Origin: UKL13-2 sp031370625
GTDB taxonomy: Bacteria; Pseudomonadota; Gammaproteobacteria; Burkholderiales; Usitatibacteraceae
NCBI GenBank assembly: GCA_031370625.1
Contig: JANMQR010000402.1
Span: 1-27,304 of the forward strand
DNA length: 27,304 bases
Direction of reading: 5' to 3'
The position numbers and the translations under genes are program-made. The notes beneath the pieces are model-generated. The model ran no database searches. It was not told the DNA's origin and worked only from the letters and a program-made list of their open reading frames with translations. Of the stretch, positions 23,086-27,304 are shown one piece after another; the stretch's first letter is position 1, and the number at the start of each line of letters is the position of its first letter.

Positions 23086-23676
23086 ATGAAAAATATGGCT
23101 TCCACTGGAAAACCCACCAATCTCAATCGCCCGTTGAAGCCGCTGCCTAACTTCATTTTTATGAGCCGCTGGTTGCAAGTGCCGCTCTACGTTGGCCTTA
23201 TCATCGCGCAAGTGATTTATGTCTATCAGTTCGGCGTGGAGCTGATGCATTTAGTAAAGGGCACGTTTTTCAGCACCGGCCCGGCGCTGACCGAGGCGGG
23301 CATCATGCTGCTGGTACTTGGCCTGATTGACGTGGTGATGATTTCCAATCTGTTGGTAATGGTGATTGTCGGCGGTTACGAAACCTTCGTTTCGCGCATG
23401 CACCTTGAGGGACATCCTGATCAACCGGAGTGGCTTTCACACGTCAACGCTGCGGTGTTAAAAGTGAAGCTGGCAACCGCTATCATCGGCATCTCATCAA
23501 TCCACTTGCTGAAATCGTTTATCGAAGCGAAAGATCTGAGCACACACACGCTGATGTGGCAGACAATCATCCATCTCGCCTTCATTATCTCGGCGCTCGC
23601 CATCGCTTGGATTGACCGCATCATGGATGGTGGAAAGCCAGCGCACGCTAATGCAAAAGCGCAAGACGATTTCTAA
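23086..23676 (+). CDS. UPF0114 (YqhA/TIGR00645) membrane protein
   Basis: 196 residues from MKNMASTGKP; an ATG three codons later is also possible. Similar to E. coli YqhA: MSRWLQVPLYVGLIIAQVIY (helix 1), LLVLGLIDVVMISNLLVMVI (helix 2), GGYETFVSRM, then KVKLATAIIGISSIHLLKSF (helix 3) and LMWQTIIHLAFIISALAIAW (helix 4). The function of the family is unknown. It lies 10 bp upstream of the fumarase gene, whose ribosome site AAAGGA overlaps its stop codon, so the two are co-transcribed. Confidence 0.92.
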   Translation: MKNMASTGKPTNLNRPLKPLPNFIFMSRWLQVPLYVGLIIAQVIYVYQFGVELMHLVKGTFFSTGPALTEAGIMLLVLGLIDVVMISNLLVMVIVGGYETFVSRMHLEGHPDQPEWLSHVNAAVLKVKLATAIIGISSIHLLKSFIEAKDLSTHTLMWQTIIHLAFIISALAIAWIDRIMDGGKPAHANAKAQDDF

Positions 23677-23686
23677 AGGAAACATC

Positions 23687-25222
23687 ATGAACACGCAAAC
23701 CACCATCAAACAAGAAGACTTCATTTCTTCCGTTGCCGATGCATTCCAATACATCAGCTACTACCATCCCGTCGATTACATCAAGGCGCTGCATGAGGCA
23801 TATCAGCGTGAAGAATCACCCGCCGCGAAGGACGCGATGGCGCAGATTTTGATCAACTCGCGCATGGCGGCTGAGGGCAAACGCCCGATTTGTCAGGACA
23901 CCGGCATTTGTATCGCGTTTGTTCGCGTCGGCATGGATGTGCGTTTTGAAGCGACGATGTCACTTGAGCAAATGGTCAACGAAGGCGTGCGCCGCGCCTA
24001 CACCGATGTGGATAATCCACTGCGTGGCTCGATGCTGATTGACCCCGATGGCAAACGCACAAATACCGGCGACAACACGCCGGGTGTGACCCACGTTGAG
24101 CTTGTTCCTGGCAATACGGTTGAGGTGATTGTCGCGGCCAAAGGCGGCGGCTCAGAAAATAAATCCAAGTTCGCCATGCTGTTGCCGTCCGACAGCGTGG
24201 TTGATTGGGTGTTGCAACAACTGCCGGTGATGGGTGCAGATTGGTGTCCGCCGGGCATGTTGTCGATCGGCATTGGCGGCTCGCCGGAGAAGGCGATGTT
24301 GATGGCGAAGTGGGCGATGATGGAGCCGATGAATATTCATGAGCTGCAAGCGCGTGGGCCTTCAAATCGGGCCGAGGAATTGCGCCTGGAACTTTTCACC
24401 AAAGTAAACGCACTGGGCATTGGCGCGCAGGGCTTGGGTGGGCTTTCAACCGTGCTCGATGTCAAGGTGGTGGACTACCCCACACACGCTGCGTCGAAGC
24501 CGGTCGCACTCTTACCGAATTGCGCCGCAACGCGCCATATTCATTTCACGCTGGATGGTTCCGGCCCGGCTGTACTCACACCACCATCGCTGGAAGACTG
24601 GCCGAAGTTGGTCATGGATGTATCGACGTCGAAGCGCGTGAATATTGATGGCATCACGCGCGAGCAGTTGGGCGAATTGCGCGCGGGTGATCGTGTATTG
24701 CTCAGCGGCAAAATTTTGACCGGTCGTGATGCCGCGCATCGCCGCTTGGTGGACATGATGAATCGTGGTGAAAAATTACCGACCGATTTCACCAATCGCA
24801 TCATTTACTACGTCGGCCCCGTGAATGCGGTGCGCGACGAAGTCGTCGGCCCGGCCGGCCCCACCACCGCATCACGCATGGATAAATTTACCGCGCCGAT
24901 GCTGGAGAAAACCGGCTTGATTGGCATGATTGGCAAGTCGGAACGCGGTGCCGCCACGGTCGAAGAAATCAAGAAAATGGGTGCGACGTATTTCATCGCC
25001 GTGGGTGGCGCGGCTTACCTCGTCTCGAAAGCGATCAAGGCCTCGCGGCTGGTTGCGTTTGAAGATTTGGGCATGGAAGCAATATACGAATTCGATGTAA
25101 AAGATATGCCGGTGATTGTGGCCGTGGATTCGCTGGGCAATGCGGTGCATAAGAGCGGGCCTGCGACGTGGCGTGAAAAAATTGCGAGTAGCGTGAGTAA
25201 AATTCCTGTTGTTGTCGTGTAG
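23687..25222 (+). CDS. fumA: Class I (iron-sulfur) fumarate hydratase
   Basis: 511 residues from MNTQTTIKQEDF, with AAAGGA 6 nt upstream; an upstream in-frame start lies inside the previous gene. Three cysteines have the spacing of the FumA [4Fe-4S] ligands: Cys69 in RPICQDTGIC, Cys187 in GADWCPPGM and Cys279 in LLPNCAATRH. Other signatures are TNTGDNTPGVTH, AKGGGSENKSKF, GIGIGGSPEKAM and, in the C-terminal beta domain, LLSGKILTGRDAAHRRL and VVGPAGPTTASRMDKF. Alpha and beta parts are fused, as in FumA/FumB, rather than split. It interconverts fumarate and malate in the TCA cycle; the cluster makes it oxygen- and iron-sensitive. Confidence 0.95.
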   Translation: MNTQTTIKQEDFISSVADAFQYISYYHPVDYIKALHEAYQREESPAAKDAMAQILINSRMAAEGKRPICQDTGICIAFVRVGMDVRFEATMSLEQMVNEGVRRAYTDVDNPLRGSMLIDPDGKRTNTGDNTPGVTHVELVPGNTVEVIVAAKGGGSENKSKFAMLLPSDSVVDWVLQQLPVMGADWCPPGMLSIGIGGSPEKAMLMAKWAMMEPMNIHELQARGPSNRAEELRLELFTKVNALGIGAQGLGGLSTVLDVKVVDYPTHAASKPVALLPNCAATRHIHFTLDGSGPAVLTPPSLEDWPKLVMDVSTSKRVNIDGITREQLGELRAGDRVLLSGKILTGRDAAHRRLVDMMNRGEKLPTDFTNRIIYYVGPVNAVRDEVVGPAGPTTASRMDKFTAPMLEKTGLIGMIGKSERGAATVEEIKKMGATYFIAVGGAAYLVSKAIKASRLVAFEDLGMEAIYEFDVKDMPVIVAVDSLGNAVHKSGPATWREKIASSVSKIPVVVV

Positions 25223-25298
25223 TTTTATAAGCGCAAAAAACAAAACTTTCAGCTCGCGCTATCGTCACGTTTGATTCACATTTTTCCCAAAGCCTTAA

Positions 25299-27304
25299 AT
25301 GCTTCCCCATGGTTCTGCCGATTCATTTTTTCTGGCGCGTGTTGCAAACTTAAACGCGACCAGCACAAACAAAACGCCATTGTTCATCGTTACATCGAAT
25401 GCGCAAGATGCCGAGCGACTAACAACTGAAATCGGCTGGCTGGCACCTAAGCTTCGTGTGCATCGCCTGCCCGATTGGGAGACGTTGCCTTACGATCATT
25501 TCTCACCGCATCCCGATTTGGTGAGCGAACGCCTCGCCACGCTGTATCAATTTGCGCAAGGCGCGTTTGATGTCGGCATCGTGCCGGTGACCACTGCGAT
25601 GACGCGTCTCGCACCGCGCGAATATCTGGCGGGCCGCTCGTTTTTCTTGCGCACCAAAACCAAACTCAATCTGGAATCAATGCGCAGTGATTTATCGGGC
25701 GCCGGTTATTCGAACACCCAGCAAGTCATGGCACCGGGCGAATATGCGGTGCGCGGCGGGCTCATTGATTTATTTCCGATGGGCAGTTCCGTCCCGTATC
25801 GCATCGATTTATTCGGTGATGAAATTGAAGCGATTCGCACCTTTGATGTCGATACGCAACGCAGCATTTATCCGGTAAATGAAATTCGCCTGCTTCCCGC
25901 GCGCGAGTTCCCGCTCGACAAAGAAGGCCAGCATCGTTTTCGCGAATCATTCCGTGACCGTTTCGAGGGCGACCCTTCGAAGAGCCGCATGTATAAAGAC
26001 GTTTCGGGCGGTATGGCACCGAACGGTATCGAATATTATCTGCCACTGTTTTTTGAAAAAACCGCCACCGTTTTTGATTATTTGCCTGAGACTGCCAATA
26101 TATTTGTCCACGGCGATCTTGAAACCAGCGCAGATGTTTTTTGGGCTGATACCAAATCGCGTTATGAATTATTGCGCGGCGATAAAGATCATCCGCTACT
26201 GCCACCCGCCGATATTTTTCTGCCGACCAATGAGTTGTTTGCAGGCCTCAATCGATTTAAAAAAATCGAAAACAATTTCGCATCGTCAACCGCACTTTCA
26301 GCCATTGAAGTGGATCGAAAAGCAACTGATCCGATTGCCCGTTTTCGCATATTCGTTGCCGGTTTTGAAGGCCGCATTTTAATCAATGCTGAAACGCTCG
26401 GACGGCGCGAAACGATTACCCAATTCCTTTCCGAGAATGGCCTGAACGCCGCGCCAGTGCTAGAGTTTCAGGCATTCAATTCCAGCTTGGATAAGCTCGT
26501 TATTGTCGCATCGCCGTTGCAATTAGGCTTCATCATCAGCGATGAAAATTTAGCCATCGTCACTGAGAATGAGCTGTACGCATCCGAGGTAAAACAAACC
26601 CGCCGCCGCGATAAATCGAAGGTGAATGCCGACGGTATGTTGCGCGATTTGGCCGAAGTCAACGTCGGCGATCCCGTCGTTCACAGCGCGCACGGCATTG
26701 GCCGTTACGTCGGCTTGATCAATATGGATCTCGGCGAAGGCAACATGGAATTTATGGAACTGCATTACGACGGCGGCGATAAATTATTCGTGCCCGTCTC
26801 GCAGCTCTCCGTCATTTCACGCTACACCGGTGCGAATCCTGAAAACGCGCCGCTGCATCGCCTGGGCTCCGGCCAGTGGGACAAAGCCAAACGCCGCGCC
26901 GCTGAACAAGTGCGCGATACCGCAGCCGAATTGCTCAATCTTTACGCGCGCCGCGCCGCACGCAAAGGCTTCGCGTTCCCACTACAGCTCAATGAATTCG
27001 ATGCATTCTCGGCGACATTTCCATTCGAAGAAACACCCGACCAAGCCACCGCCATTAAAGCCGTGATGGCTGACATGACCAGCGGACAGCCAATGGATCG
27101 ACTGGTGTGTGGCGATGTGGGATTTGGCAAAACCGAAGTCGCATTGCGCGCGGCATTCATCGCGGTAAATGCCGGTAAACAAGTCGCGATTTTGGTGCCG
27201 ACCACGCTGCTCGCTGAACAACATTTTCAGAATTTCTCTGATCGCTTCGCCGAGTGGCCGGTGAAGATTGTGGAGTTTTCACGATTCCGAACCGCTAAAG
27301 AAAC
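25299..27304 (+). CDS. mfd: Transcription-repair coupling factor Mfd (partial, right edge)
   Basis: 668 codons are present of about 1150; the gene runs off the window. ATG 25299 is the first possible start because an in-frame TAA lies just before it; no good ribosome site is visible, and the first residues (MLPHGSADSFFLARVANL) begin within the conserved start of the UvrB-like domain, so it is slightly short at the N-terminus. Visible parts: the UvrA-binding module with LPDWETLPYDHFSPHPDLVS and GGLIDLFPMG; the RNA polymerase-interacting domain at about 455-520 (VGDPVVHSAHGIGRYVGL, LFVPVSQLSVISRY); the helicase Q-like ETPDQATAIKAVM; and the Walker A CGDVGFGKTEVALRAAF at about 603-619. It removes stalled RNA polymerase at lesions and recruits UvrA. 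Confidence 0.95.
   Translation, partial: MLPHGSADSFFLARVANLNATSTNKTPLFIVTSNAQDAERLTTEIGWLAPKLRVHRLPDWETLPYDHFSPHPDLVSERLATLYQFAQGAFDVGIVPVTTAMTRLAPREYLAGRSFFLRTKTKLNLESMRSDLSGAGYSNTQQVMAPGEYAVRGGLIDLFPMGSSVPYRIDLFGDEIEAIRTFDVDTQRSIYPVNEIRLLPAREFPLDKEGQHRFRESFRDRFEGDPSKSRMYKDVSGGMAPNGIEYYLPLFFEKTATVFDYLPETANIFVHGDLETSADVFWADTKSRYELLRGDKDHPLLPPADIFLPTNELFAGLNRFKKIENNFASSTALSAIEVDRKATDPIARFRIFVAGFEGRILINAETLGRRETITQFLSENGLNAAPVLEFQAFNSSLDKLVIVASPLQLGFIISDENLAIVTENELYASEVKQTRRRDKSKVNADGMLRDLAEVNVGDPVVHSAHGIGRYVGLINMDLGEGNMEFMELHYDGGDKLFVPVSQLSVISRYTGANPENAPLHRLGSGQWDKAKRRAAEQVRDTAAELLNLYARRAARKGFAFPLQLNEFDAFSATFPFEETPDQATAIKAVMADMTSGQPMDRLVCGDVGFGKTEVALRAAFIAVNAGKQVAILVPTTLLAEQHFQNFSDRFAEWPVKIVEFSRFRTAKE

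Noticed and set aside
1..27304. Mobile elements, CRISPR arrays, tRNA or rRNA genes
   Set aside because: No transposase or integrase, no regularly spaced repeats, and no cloverleaf or rRNA-like sequence was seen on reading.

Overview
The window looks like chromosomal DNA of a betaproteobacterium. The evidence is the gene families and their order: an ECF-type sigma factor followed by DUF3619, DUF3106 and RDD proteins; an ilvB-ilvN-ilvC operon; a DUF4212/VC_2705-type symporter pair; and a CrbS/CrbR-type regulatory locus next to acs. Genus is not resolved. There is no insertion sequence, prophage, CRISPR array, tRNA or rRNA that I can support. Coding density is high and the content is mostly housekeeping and central carbon metabolism.

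Layout. (1) 1-2752, minus strand: branched-chain amino-acid biosynthesis, ilvB > ilvN > ilvC (ilvC runs off the left edge). (2) About 3213-5234, plus strand: a sigma factor, a single-membrane-pass DUF3619 protein, an exported DUF3106 protein with LTxxQ-like repeats and an RDD membrane protein. The last three are close or overlapping, and the order suggests a sigma / possible anti-sigma / periplasmic sensor unit. An 11-bp tandem repeat follows the sigma gene. (3) 5271-6386, minus strand: lptG without lptF beside it. (4) 6765-9091, plus strand: a DUF4212 small subunit translationally coupled to a large sodium/solute (acetate-type) symporter carrying a long charged insert and an EF-hand-like loop, ended by a strong hairpin terminator. 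(5) 9243-10842, plus strand: a TPR protein, a small membrane protein and an unrecognised two-part cytosolic protein. (6) 10866-19741, minus strand, read right to left: acs, a cNMP/CBS/DUF294 nucleotidyltransferase, a DnaQ-like exonuclease, a two-helix small membrane protein, an SLC5-sensor histidine kinase (CrbS-like), a stand-alone receiver and a FixJ/LuxR response regulator (CrbR-like). (7) 20083-22991, plus strand and divergent from acs: a CitE-like lyase and an AMP-forming acyl-CoA ligase behind a sigma70-like promoter with a perfect 14-bp palindrome. (8) 23086-27304, plus strand: UPF0114 membrane protein, class I fumarase and the first two thirds of mfd.

How it fits together: the middle of the window is an acetate/short-chain acid scavenging module, with uptake (symporter pair), activation (Acs), sensing (SLC5-kinase with two response regulators) and possibly a further CoA-ester branch (ligase plus CitE-like lyase) near fumarase. 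The least explained parts are the small membrane ORF ahead of the kinase, the symporter insert, the sigma/DUF3619/DUF3106 signalling idea, the palindromes in the two control regions, and a degenerate foldable repeat found in three intergenic gaps.
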